Assembly (NCBI GenBank): GCA_023457535.1
Contig: JAEWLN010000148.1
Location: forward strand, 1 to 6,538
Direction of reading: 5' to 3'
Length of the DNA stretch: 6,538 bases
Origin: Bacteroidota bacterium
GTDB lineage: Bacteria; Bacteroidota; Bacteroidia; Flavobacteriales; Flavobacteriaceae
A program made the position numbers and the translations under genes. The notes under the pieces are model-generated. The model did no database searches. It was given only the letters and a program-made list of their open reading frames with translations, and was not told the origin of the DNA. How positions within the stretch are numbered: position 1 is the first letter of the stretch; every line of letters starts with the position of its first letter. Positions 1 through 5,707 of the stretch are shown here, piece after piece.

Positions 1-70
1 AAGTCGATGTTTGGCAAACGGCGACATAGACTAATGTAAACATGATCTCAAATATTTATAATGTAAACTT

Positions 71-1621
71 ATGAAATCCTATTTCTTGTCAATGCTGATT
101 TTTGCAGCCCATTTTTGCTCTTCGCAAACGAATCAGGTTACTGTTGTTGGGAATCTGCCACAAGAATACGGTGGTGAATACGTAAGTTTTAGCAAACCGA
201 TAGGAAAGTTTAGCACTGTTTCTTATTACGTAAACAATAGTGATAACGCCGTATTAAAAGGCAACAAATTCATAAAAACCCTCGATATTTCCGGGCCGGG
301 ATTGATCAATCTTTTTGAAAAACCTTTTAATGGGATGGATAGCGCATTGTTCTTTGCAGCACCGGGAGACACCATTTACGTAGAAAGACAAAATGGGGAG
401 ATCATTTTTAAGGGAAAGAATGCAATAGTGAATAAAATGTACAGCGATATTAAATTAGCGCCTGTGGCATTTCAGGATGAAGTATATAATCTGTTTAAGA
501 ACCATTCAGACAAGATGATCGAAAGGATCAACGACCTGAAAAAAGAACATTTTAAATTTTACGACGCCCTTTATCAAAAAAAGCAAATTTCGGAATCCTG
601 TTTAGAATACACAAAGGCCGTTATCGAACGCTGCATACTTATTCATGTCTGGGCAATTGCTACAAATGATGGGTTTAGGGCTGAGCAGAAAATGCCGATG
701 TCCGAGAAAGAGGCTGATAAAATTATTGACTATGTCAATTCAAAATACCTTCCCTATAAAGAAGAGCATTTGAGATTGCCTTTTTATCTGGGTAGAATCG
801 CCACTACGGCGTTGTATTTCGAAAAGAAAGCCATACAGGAAAACGTAAAAATTCCCCGGTTTTGGAATCAATTTGATGATGTCTTTCAAACCCATATAGA
901 TAATATTGGGATTTTTGATTACTTGGAATCAAATGATTATAAAGAATCTGCTATCGGGCAATATTTTCTGAATTTGATCAGAAGTTATGATGAGGAAAAA
1001 ACGATCAAATACCAGGATTTAATCAGGGTTTATAAAGTTTTTGCAGAAAAATTCCCCACAAGTGCTTATAACGTACCTCTTGCTGAAAGCATCATGAACA
1101 TCGGGTTAAATAAAATAAATATCAAAGCCGTTGCGGTGGCCAAAGCAGAACCTAAAGTACCTCAAGGAAGTCTCGCGATTTATACTACCACATTGGAACC
1201 TGTTGGCGATGTCCCTTTTGCACACAGCAATCAATCATTGGTTGACGCGCTGGCAGAAAAATTCCCGAATCAAAATGTGTTTATCGATTTTTGGGCGACA
1301 TGGTGTGGGCCTTGTATTGCGCAATTCTCTTACAACAAAGATTTGCACACTTTCTTAGAAGGCAGGAATATAAAAACACTCTATCTTTCGCCTGACGAAA
1401 ATGCTGCAAAATGGGAAAAATACATTCAGGATTATAATCTTTCCGGCTATCATTTTTTACCAGACAAAGCCTACCAGAACAAATTCTTGAAATTGTGGGG
1501 CGACGCAATTCCAATTTATCTCATATATAATTTCAAAACCAGGGAAATTAAAAAGCTGGAGGGACTGCCTAAAGAAAAAGAAAAGTTTTATAATTTAATA
1601 GCAGATGCTTTAAAAGGTTAG
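71..1621 (+). CDS. TlpA-like secreted thioredoxin-fold protein
   Basis: Predicted exported thiol-disulfide protein of 516 aa. The N-terminus has a short positive start, a hydrophobic stretch and a small-residue end (to about residue 19, SSQ), which fits a signal peptide. C16 lacks a good lipobox, so a lipoprotein is less likely. Residues about 22-115 look like the beta-rich N-terminal domain common in Bacteroidota TlpA-like proteins (PGDTIYVE, then IIFKGKNA). Residues about 116-370 are mostly helical with no motif I recognise. Residues about 385-516 form a thioredoxin fold with FIDFWATWCGPC; the redox pair is C412 and C415, and P481 in DAIPIY is the likely cis-proline. The expected role is disulfide reduction in the periplasm; the substrate is unknown. 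The start is the first ATG of the frame and encodes the signal peptide directly. The gene is clearly AT-richer than everything downstream and has no evident link to phenylacetate metabolism. Family call is firm, specific function unknown. Confidence 0.88.
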   Translation: MKSYFLSMLIFAAHFCSSQTNQVTVVGNLPQEYGGEYVSFSKPIGKFSTVSYYVNNSDNAVLKGNKFIKTLDISGPGLINLFEKPFNGMDSALFFAAPGDTIYVERQNGEIIFKGKNAIVNKMYSDIKLAPVAFQDEVYNLFKNHSDKMIERINDLKKEHFKFYDALYQKKQISESCLEYTKAVIERCILIHVWAIATNDGFRAEQKMPMSEKEADKIIDYVNSKYLPYKEEHLRLPFYLGRIATTALYFEKKAIQENVKIPRFWNQFDDVFQTHIDNIGIFDYLESNDYKESAIGQYFLNLIRSYDEEKTIKYQDLIRVYKVFAEKFPTSAYNVPLAESIMNIGLNKINIKAVAVAKAEPKVPQGSLAIYTTTLEPVGDVPFAHSNQSLVDALAEKFPNQNVFIDFWATWCGPCIAQFSYNKDLHTFLEGRNIKTLYLSPDENAAKWEKYIQDYNLSGYHFLPDKAYQNKFLKLWGDAIPIYLIYNFKTREIKKLEGLPKEKEKFYNLIADALKG

Positions 1622-1782
1622 AGGACAATTGTTGTATGGCAACAGCGGGTTTGTTAGGTTGAAAAATTCCAGAAGTCAATCCTCAGTTTTCCGGATTCCA
1701 GGCCTATTTCAAACACCGCTGAAAAAGTTCGTAAGTTTGAGTTTTGGATTTGGGATTTTTTACCGTATTTTTAACCAAAAAC
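1622..1782. other. Intergenic gap marking a composition change
   Basis: Non-coding gap of 161 bases between the AT-rich thioredoxin gene and the GC-rich DUF4230 gene. A short open frame crosses it, but it has no recognisable protein and overlaps the DUF4230 start in another frame. A weak stem (TTGTTG 1629-1634, CAACAG 1640-1645) lies just after the stop codon; it is short and has no following T-run, so I do not call it a terminator. The last 45 bases contain promoter-like elements listed separately. Confidence 0.5.
1743..1773 (+). promoter_or_regulatory. Possible promoter for DUF4230-tetR
   Basis: TTTG at 1743-1746 and TATTTTTA at 1766-1773 (7 of 8 matches to TAnnTTTG) are separated by 19 bases, which fits the Bacteroidota housekeeping promoter (TTTG, then TAnnTTTG). 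The predicted start of transcription falls at about 1778-1781, only a few bases before the ATG at 1783, so the mRNA would be almost leaderless. The region is T-rich, so a chance match is possible. Confidence 0.35.
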
Positions 1783-2400
1783 ATGCTCCGCAAACGCATT
1801 TTCTATCTGATCCTGGCCGGGATTGCCGTGCTGCTGATGTTCAAGTATTGTCAATTCAAAAAGCAGGATGGATCTGAGATTTCTGCCGATACGAATCTGA
1901 TCCAGCAGCAAATTGTCAACGTAGGCAAACTGATCGTGACCGAAGGCCATTTTTCGCAAGTGCTGACGTACAAAGACCAGGATAAATATTTTATGGACCT
2001 GATTTCGTTCGACAAAAAAGCGCTTATTGTCGTCAATGCAGAGGCGACGGTGTCCTATGATCTGCGCCAGATGAAATACGACATCGATCAGGAAAACAAG
2101 ACGATTACCATCCTGAACATTCCCAAAGAGGAGATCAAAATCCATCCGGACATCAAATTTTACGACGTCACGCAAAGCCGGCTGAACCAGTTTACAGGCG
2201 ATGATTACAACAAGATCAACCAATCGGTGCGCAAAAATCTCGAAAAGAAAATCGCGCAATCCCCACTCAAGGCCAATGCGCAGAACCGATTGATCAGCGA
2301 GTTGTCCAAAATCCTGATCCTGACCAATACCATGGGTTGGACATTGCGCTATGACGGCAGGATTTACGACAACCAAACCATTCAAAACATCCTTTTGTAA
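1783..2400 (+). CDS. DUF4230 family membrane-anchored protein
   Basis: Predicted 205-aa protein. After a basic MLRKR start, residues about 6-21 form one hydrophobic segment, which should anchor the protein in the inner membrane with the rest outside the cytoplasm. The remainder matches my memory of the DUF4230 family: LIVTEGHFSQVLTYKD near residues 45-60, then a beta-rich stretch (KKALIVVNAEATVSYDL; KTITILNIPKEEIKIHPDI), then a helical part rich in K, N and Q. I know of no established biochemical function for this family. I chose ATG 1783 over the in-frame TTG at 1744 because the ATG follows an A-rich stretch (AACCAAAAAC), as usual in flavobacteria, and places the basic residues directly before the membrane segment. 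The stop codon overlaps the tetR start by one base (TAATG), implying co-translation. Family call is good; a role in phenylacetate metabolism is only suggested by position. Confidence 0.82.
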   Translation: MLRKRIFYLILAGIAVLLMFKYCQFKKQDGSEISADTNLIQQQIVNVGKLIVTEGHFSQVLTYKDQDKYFMDLISFDKKALIVVNAEATVSYDLRQMKYDIDQENKTITILNIPKEEIKIHPDIKFYDVTQSRLNQFTGDDYNKINQSVRKNLEKKIAQSPLKANAQNRLISELSKILILTNTMGWTLRYDGRIYDNQTIQNILL

Positions 2401-2972
2401 TGCAGAAACCGTCCGACAGAAAGCTCGAGATCGTCACTGTTTCAGCACAACTTTTTAAAGAAAAAGGCTATAGCGCCGTGACCATGCGCGACATCGCCCA
2501 GGCCATGGATATCAAGGCCGCGAGCCTTTACAACCACATCAAATCCAAGCAGGAGATCCTCGTTTTGATGATTATTGCCATTGCCGAGGAATATACGGCC
2601 AACATCCGTACGATTGCTGCTTCAGAGGCCACGTCGGTTGAAAAGATCGAAAACGTGATCCAGCTGCACATCGACATTACCGTAAACAACCCCGATGCAC
2701 TGGCCTCGCTCAACAACGACTGGATGCATCTGCCGGCCGCCGAACTGCAGTATTTCCTTAACATGCGGGAAGAATACGAAGATATTTTCCGGGCCATCGT
2801 CAAAAACGGGATTGCCGCCGGCGAACTCAGGAACTGCAATGCCGAAGTGATTATCTTTTCGATTTTGTCGACCATCCGGACGCTCTATCTCTGGTATGGC
2901 AAGAAAAAAGATTTTAGTCCTAACATACTCAAAACCAATCTAAAAAAAGTTTTGCTCGAGGGTATAATTTAA
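2400..2972 (+). CDS. TetR-family regulator, probable paa repressor
   Basis: A 190-aa DNA-binding regulator of typical TetR length. The N-terminal domain is clear: a first helix around residues 8-22 (VSAQLFKEKGYSAVTM) and the helix-turn-helix at about 28-47 (TMRDIAQAMDIKAASLYNHI), followed by KSKQEIL. Residues about 60-190 form the helical ligand-binding and dimerisation domain, which resembles the C-terminal domain of TetR regulators of acyl-CoA and aromatic catabolism. TetR-type PaaR regulators of phenylacetate genes are known in other bacteria and respond to phenylacetyl-CoA; that this protein does so is inferred from its place directly upstream of paaE. The ATG shares its A with the stop codon of the DUF4230 gene. 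An 18-bp palindrome 38 bases after its stop is the obvious binding site. I give no gene symbol because PaaR identity cannot be proven from sequence alone. Confidence 0.88.
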   Translation: MQKPSDRKLEIVTVSAQLFKEKGYSAVTMRDIAQAMDIKAASLYNHIKSKQEILVLMIIAIAEEYTANIRTIAASEATSVEKIENVIQLHIDITVNNPDALASLNNDWMHLPAAELQYFLNMREEYEDIFRAIVKNGIAAGELRNCNAEVIIFSILSTIRTLYLWYGKKKDFSPNILKTNLKKVLLEGII

Positions 2973-2973
2973 C

Positions 2974-3003
2974 TTTATCATTAAGGAATTATTACTAAAT
3001 TTG
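2974..3003 (+). promoter_or_regulatory. Promoter of the paaEABC operon
   Basis: TAAATTTG at 2996-3003 is a perfect match to the Bacteroidota -7 element TAnnTTTG. TTTA at 2974-2977 is a 3-of-4 match to the -33 TTTG element, with 18 bases between, inside the usual range. Transcription should begin at about 3008-3010, leaving a leader of roughly 28-30 bases before paaE. It lies in the AT-rich 65-base gap between tetR and paaE, the only promoter-like place directly before paaE. Confidence 0.72.
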
Positions 3004-3010
3004 CATAGTA

Positions 3011-3028
3011 AACTAACAACTGTTAGTT
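3011..3028. promoter_or_regulatory. 18-bp palindrome, probable TetR operator
   Basis: AACTAACAACTGTTAGTT consists of two perfectly complementary 8-base arms (AACTAACA and TGTTAGTT) around a 2-base centre. Size and symmetry suit a TetR dimer. It sits immediately after the predicted start of transcription and 9 bases before the paaE ATG, so a bound repressor would block initiation or promoter escape. I found no second perfect copy in the window, including before the DUF4230-tetR pair, so autoregulation through this exact site is not evident. Confidence 0.72.
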
Positions 3029-3037
3029 AAAAAAACT

Positions 3038-4111
3038 ATGGCAAAGTTTCATTCGATAAAAGTGCGCGACGTCCATCGGGAAACCAAAGATTGTTCTGTG
3101 ATCTCATTTGACATCCCGGCTGAGTTGCGCGACGAGTTCAAATATTCGCACGGCCAACATCTTACGTTGCGCGCGCTGATCGACGGAAAGGACGTACGGC
3201 GGTCGTATTCGCTGTGCTCGAGCCCGGTCGAAGACCAGTGGAAAGTGGCGGTAAAACGCATCAACGGCGGATTATTCTCGTCGTACATCCACGAATCGGT
3301 CAAAAAAGGCGATGTGCTCGACATCATGGCCCCCAACGGCATTTTCAATACGCCCATTGAGCCCGACAAAGCCAAGAATTACATCGTATTTGCGGCCGGA
3401 AGCGGCATCACACCGATTTTGTCGATCATCAAAACGCACCTTGCGCTCGAACCGATGAGCAAATTCCAGTTGTTTTACCTCAATCGCAGCGTCAAATCGA
3501 TTATCTTTAAGGAAGAAATCGAACAGCTCAAGAACCGCTATTTCGGACGGCTTGAGATTTTCCATTTCCTGACCAAAGAGCACCGCAGCATCGAATTGCT
3601 CAACGGCAGATTCACCGAAGAGAAATTGCAGGCGCTGACCAAAAACATCATTGACGTGCCATCTGTAGACGAATGTTTCATCTGCGGGCCCGAATCGATG
3701 ATTTTCCTGATCCGCGACGAGCTTGTCAAAGCCGGACTCGCCAAGGAAAAGATCCACTTCGAATTGTTCAACACCGGCAATTCTGAAGCCGATAAAGAAC
3801 GAACCAGACACATTTTAGAGAAGAAAGTCGAAGGCACCGAGGTCACCATCATCGACGGCGGCAAGGAATTCCATTTTATCATGGATGACGATTTCGACAA
3901 TATATTGGACGGAGCGCTCGCGGCCGGTGCCGATTTACCGTTCGCGTGCAAAGGCGGCGTGTGTTCGACGTGCAAATGCCGGGTTGTGGAGGGCAGCGTC
4001 GAAATGAAGATCAATTACGCGCTCGACGAAAAAGAAGTTGCGCAAAACCTGGTGCTCAGTTGCCAGGCCGTGCCGACATCGGGGAAAGTCGTCGTTGATT
4101 TTGCCGTTTAA
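3038..4111 (+). CDS. paaE: Phenylacetyl-CoA epoxidase reductase subunit PaaE
   Basis: Electron-transfer subunit of phenylacetyl-CoA 1,2-epoxidase, 357 aa, about the length of E. coli PaaE. It takes electrons from NAD(P)H and passes them to the diiron centre of PaaA. Domains in order: an FAD-binding barrel (about 1-105) with RRSYSL at 54-59; a nicotinamide-nucleotide domain (about 110-240) with AAGSGITP at 119-126 and ECFICGPE later on; and a C-terminal plant-type 2Fe-2S ferredoxin domain (about 265-357) whose cluster ligands are C304, C309, C312 and C342 (C-x4-C-x2-C, then LSC). All key residues are present. The ATG follows the A-rich run TTAAAAAAACT and no Shine-Dalgarno is seen. It is the first gene of the operon, whereas in E. 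coli paaE follows paaABCD. Related oxygenase reductases share this architecture, but the following paaABC genes settle the assignment. Confidence 0.95.
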   Translation: MAKFHSIKVRDVHRETKDCSVISFDIPAELRDEFKYSHGQHLTLRALIDGKDVRRSYSLCSSPVEDQWKVAVKRINGGLFSSYIHESVKKGDVLDIMAPNGIFNTPIEPDKAKNYIVFAAGSGITPILSIIKTHLALEPMSKFQLFYLNRSVKSIIFKEEIEQLKNRYFGRLEIFHFLTKEHRSIELLNGRFTEEKLQALTKNIIDVPSVDECFICGPESMIFLIRDELVKAGLAKEKIHFELFNTGNSEADKERTRHILEKKVEGTEVTIIDGGKEFHFIMDDDFDNILDGALAAGADLPFACKGGVCSTCKCRVVEGSVEMKINYALDEKEVAQNLVLSCQAVPTSGKVVVDFAV

Positions 4112-4164
4112 ATTTGAAAATTTGGAAATTTGAAAATGAGATGGCCGCGAGGTAGTTCATTTTC
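4112..4164. repeat. ATTTGAAA tandem octamers with hairpin, paaE-paaA gap
   Basis: Beginning at the base after the paaE stop codon are three tandem 8-base units: ATTTGAAA (4112-4119), ATTTGGAA (4120-4127) and ATTTGAAA (4128-4135). The end of the array forms an 8-bp perfect inverted repeat, GAAAATGA (4132-4139) with TCATTTTC (4157-4164), enclosing a 17-base loop that contains GGCCGCGAGG. The stem ends 15 bases before the paaA ATG. There is no T-run typical of a strong terminator beyond CTTTAAT. I recall similar AATTTGAAAATTTG runs between genes in many Flavobacterium genomes, but cannot verify that here. Confidence 0.75.
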
Positions 4165-4179
4165 TTTAATCAACAAAAT

Positions 4180-5127
4180 ATGGAAGCAAACATCGCAGCA
4201 CTCGAGGCAGAATTCGAAAGGAAAATCGCGAACGACGAAAAAATCGAGCCCAAAGACTGGATGCCCGAAAAATACCGCAAGACGCATATCCGCCAGATCT
4301 CGCAACACGCACATTCCGAGATTGTCGGGATGTTGCCCGAAGGAAACTGGATCACGCGCGCGCCTTCGCTCAGGCGGAAAGTGGCGCTTCTGGCCAAAGT
4401 CCAGGACGAGGCAGGCCACGGCTTGTATTTGTATTCGGCGTGTGAAACGCTTGGAATTTCGCGCGAGGAATTGTACGACCAATTGCATTCGGGCGAAGCG
4501 AAATATTCGTCGATATTCAATTATCCGACCGTCACCTGGGCCGATATGGGCGCCATCGGCTGGCTCGTCGACGGTGCGGCGATCATCAACCAGGTGCCGC
4601 TGACGGCAACCTCATACGGACCGTACGCGCGTGCGATGGTACGCGTCTGCAAGGAAGAAAGTTTCCACCAACGCCAGGGATTCGAGATCATGCTCACGCT
4701 TTGCAACGGCACGCCCGAACAAAAAGCGATGGCACAGGACGCGCTCAACCGCTGGTGGTGGCCGTCGATGATGATGCTCGGCCCGACCGACGCAGAATCG
4801 GTACACACCGAACAGTCGATGAAATGGAAATTAAAAAGAAAAACCAACGATGAATTGCGTCAACAATTCGTCGACCAGACCGTCCCGCAAGCCGAACTCC
4901 TCGGGCTCACGATCCCCGATCCGGATCTCAAATGGAACGAGCAAAGAAAAAGCTACGACTACGGCGACATGGATTGGGACGAATTCTGGCAGGTCGTCAA
5001 AGGCCACGGCCCTTGCAACAAAGTGCGTATGGATGCGCGCCGCAACGCCTGGGACAATGGGAAATGGGTGAGGGATGCAGCGATGGCATACGCCGAAAAA
5101 CAAGAAGCGAATTTAGAAACAGCATGA
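4180..5127 (+). CDS. paaA: Phenylacetyl-CoA epoxidase catalytic subunit PaaA
   Basis: Catalytic diiron subunit (315 aa; E. coli PaaA is about 309) that inserts one oxygen atom of O2 into the ring of CoA-bound phenylacetate, giving the ring-1,2-epoxide. The ferritin-like four-helix motifs are intact: HAHSEIVG with E47, VQDEAGHG with E77 and H80, and KEESFHQRQG with E160 and H163, matching the carboxylate and histidine iron ligands of the family. Other family stretches are DWMPEKYRKTHIRQI near the N-terminus, NWITRAPSLRRK, and NRWWWPSMMMLGP in the C-terminal half. The start ATG follows AATCAACAAAAT, an A-rich context without a Shine-Dalgarno. The protein acts in the cytoplasm with PaaC (tight heterodimer), PaaB and PaaE. 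Stop TGA is followed two bases later by the repeat element of the next gap. The identification is very secure. Confidence 0.97.
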   Translation: MEANIAALEAEFERKIANDEKIEPKDWMPEKYRKTHIRQISQHAHSEIVGMLPEGNWITRAPSLRRKVALLAKVQDEAGHGLYLYSACETLGISREELYDQLHSGEAKYSSIFNYPTVTWADMGAIGWLVDGAAIINQVPLTATSYGPYARAMVRVCKEESFHQRQGFEIMLTLCNGTPEQKAMAQDALNRWWWPSMMMLGPTDAESVHTEQSMKWKLKRKTNDELRQQFVDQTVPQAELLGLTIPDPDLKWNEQRKSYDYGDMDWDEFWQVVKGHGPCNKVRMDARRNAWDNGKWVRDAAMAYAEKQEANLETA

Positions 5128-5129
5128 GT

Positions 5130-5260
5130 GTCATAAAGTCATAAGGTCATAGAGTCATAAAGGCATAAAGTCATAAAGGCCTGACTTTCCAGGACGCACA
5201 GCTTTTAAGACTTTACGACTTTCGCTTTTAGGACTTTACGACTTTCACTTTTAAGACTAT
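5130..5260. repeat. GTCATAAA inverted tandem-repeat element, paaA-paaB gap
   Basis: The element fills almost the whole 138-base gap. Left array: six 8-base units at 5130-5177 (GTCATAAA, GTCATAAG, GTCATAGA, GTCATAAA, GGCATAAA, GTCATAAA), starting two bases after the paaA stop. Spacer: about 5178-5201, beginning GGCC and containing AGGACGCAC. Right array: two 23-base units at 5202-5224 and 5225-5247, then a partial one at 5248-5260. Each right unit is built from CTTTTA(A/G)GA, CTTTACGA and CTTTC(G/A). CTTTACGAC is the near-complement of GTCATAAAG, so the RNA could form a long imperfect hairpin. The partial unit ends GACTAT, five bases before the paaB ATG. Confidence 0.88.
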
Positions 5261-5265
5261 AAACA

Positions 5266-5547
5266 ATGAAGAACTGGCCACTCTGGGAAGTATTTGTAAG
5301 AAGTAAAAACGGGCTCGAACACCGCCACTGCGGATCGTTGCACGCGTCAGACGCAACCATGGCGCTCGAGAACGCGCGCGATGTTTACACAAGAAGAATG
5401 GAAGGCGTGAGCATCTGGGTCGTTCCGTCGTCTGCGATCACGGCATCGAACCCGGATCACAACGGCGAATTTTTTGAACCGGCCAAGGACAAGGCGTACC
5501 GTCATCCGACGTTTTATGAATTGCCGGAAGAACTCAAACACATGTAA
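5266..5547 (+). CDS. paaB: Phenylacetyl-CoA epoxidase small subunit PaaB
   Basis: A 93-aa protein matching PaaB in full length (E. coli PaaB is about 95 aa). Family stretches are WPLWEVFVRSKNGLEHRHCG at residues 3-22, SLHASDATMALENARDVYTR, EGVSIWVVPSS, and near the C-terminus YRHPTFYELP. PaaB has no catalytic residues; it is known to link PaaAC heterodimers in the epoxidase complex and is required for activity. No signal peptide or membrane segment is seen. The ATG follows GACTATAAACA, five bases after the right array of the upstream repeat element, with no Shine-Dalgarno. A second copy of the same repeat class starts two bases after its stop codon, so this small gene is enclosed by the elements on both sides. 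Identification is secure. Confidence 0.95.
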   Translation: MKNWPLWEVFVRSKNGLEHRHCGSLHASDATMALENARDVYTRRMEGVSIWVVPSSAITASNPDHNGEFFEPAKDKAYRHPTFYELPEELKHM

Positions 5548-5549
5548 AA

Positions 5550-5707
5550 GTCGTAAAGGAGAAAAGTCATAAGGTCATAAAGGCCAAATCAGAGGATGCA
5601 TTCGCTTTTACGACTTTACGACTTTCGCTTTTACGACTTTATGACTTTCGCTTTTACGACTTTATGACTTTTGCTTTTACGACTTTATGACTTTTGCTTT
5701 TACGACT
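5550..5707. repeat. GTCATAAA inverted tandem-repeat element, paaB-paaC gap
   Basis: A second copy of the element before paaB, with different unit numbers. Left array 5550-5581: GTCGTAAA, a degenerate GGAGAAAA, GTCATAAG, GTCATAAA. Spacer about 5582-5604 starts GGCC and contains AGGATGCAT, similar to AGGACGCAC in the other copy. Right array: four full 23-base units at 5605-5627, 5628-5650, 5651-5673 and 5674-5696, plus a partial unit 5697-5707 that ends exactly at the paaC ATG. Each unit starts CTTTTACGA, continues CTTTA(C/T)GA and ends CTTT(C/T)G. CTTTATGAC in units 2-4 is the perfect complement of GTCATAAAG in the left array, giving a stop-to-start hairpin in the RNA. Confidence 0.9.

Noticed and set aside
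1..39. Possible tail of an upstream gene at the window start
   Set aside because: All three + frames stop within the first 39 bases, leaving 8-12 codons, too little to recognise a protein.
57..62. TATAAT before the thioredoxin gene
   Set aside because: It resembles the E. coli -10 box, but Bacteroidota promoters use TAnnTTTG, it lies too close to the ATG at 71, and no suitable upstream element is seen.
1629..1645. Stem TTGTTG / CAACAG after the thioredoxin stop as a terminator
   Set aside because: Only six pairs, one of them a G-U wobble, and no T-run follows.
1629..1877. 82-codon open frame across the gap after the thioredoxin gene
   Set aside because: No recognisable protein, overlaps the DUF4230 start in another frame, and spans the composition boundary.
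1771..2385. Long antisense open frame (204 codons) opposite the DUF4230 gene
   Set aside because: It mirrors the codon structure of the GC-rich sense gene, has no recognisable domain, and the sense protein matches a known family.
4109..4116. TAAATTTG, a perfect -7 promoter match at the paaE stop codon
   Set aside because: No TTTG-like -33 element lies at a proper distance upstream, and the match is produced by the stop codon joining the ATTTGAAA array.
4130..4603. 157-codon + strand open frame overlapping the start of paaA
   Set aside because: It is arginine- and serine-rich shadow translation of paaA in another frame, with no family resemblance.
5555..5562. AAGGAGAA resembling a Shine-Dalgarno sequence
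   Set aside because: No start codon follows at a suitable distance; it is part of the degenerate repeat array, and flavobacteria rarely use such sites.
5130..5707. CRISPR-like repeat arrays
   Set aside because: Units are 8 and 23 bases with no unique spacers between them, no cas genes nearby, and they lie inside operon gaps.
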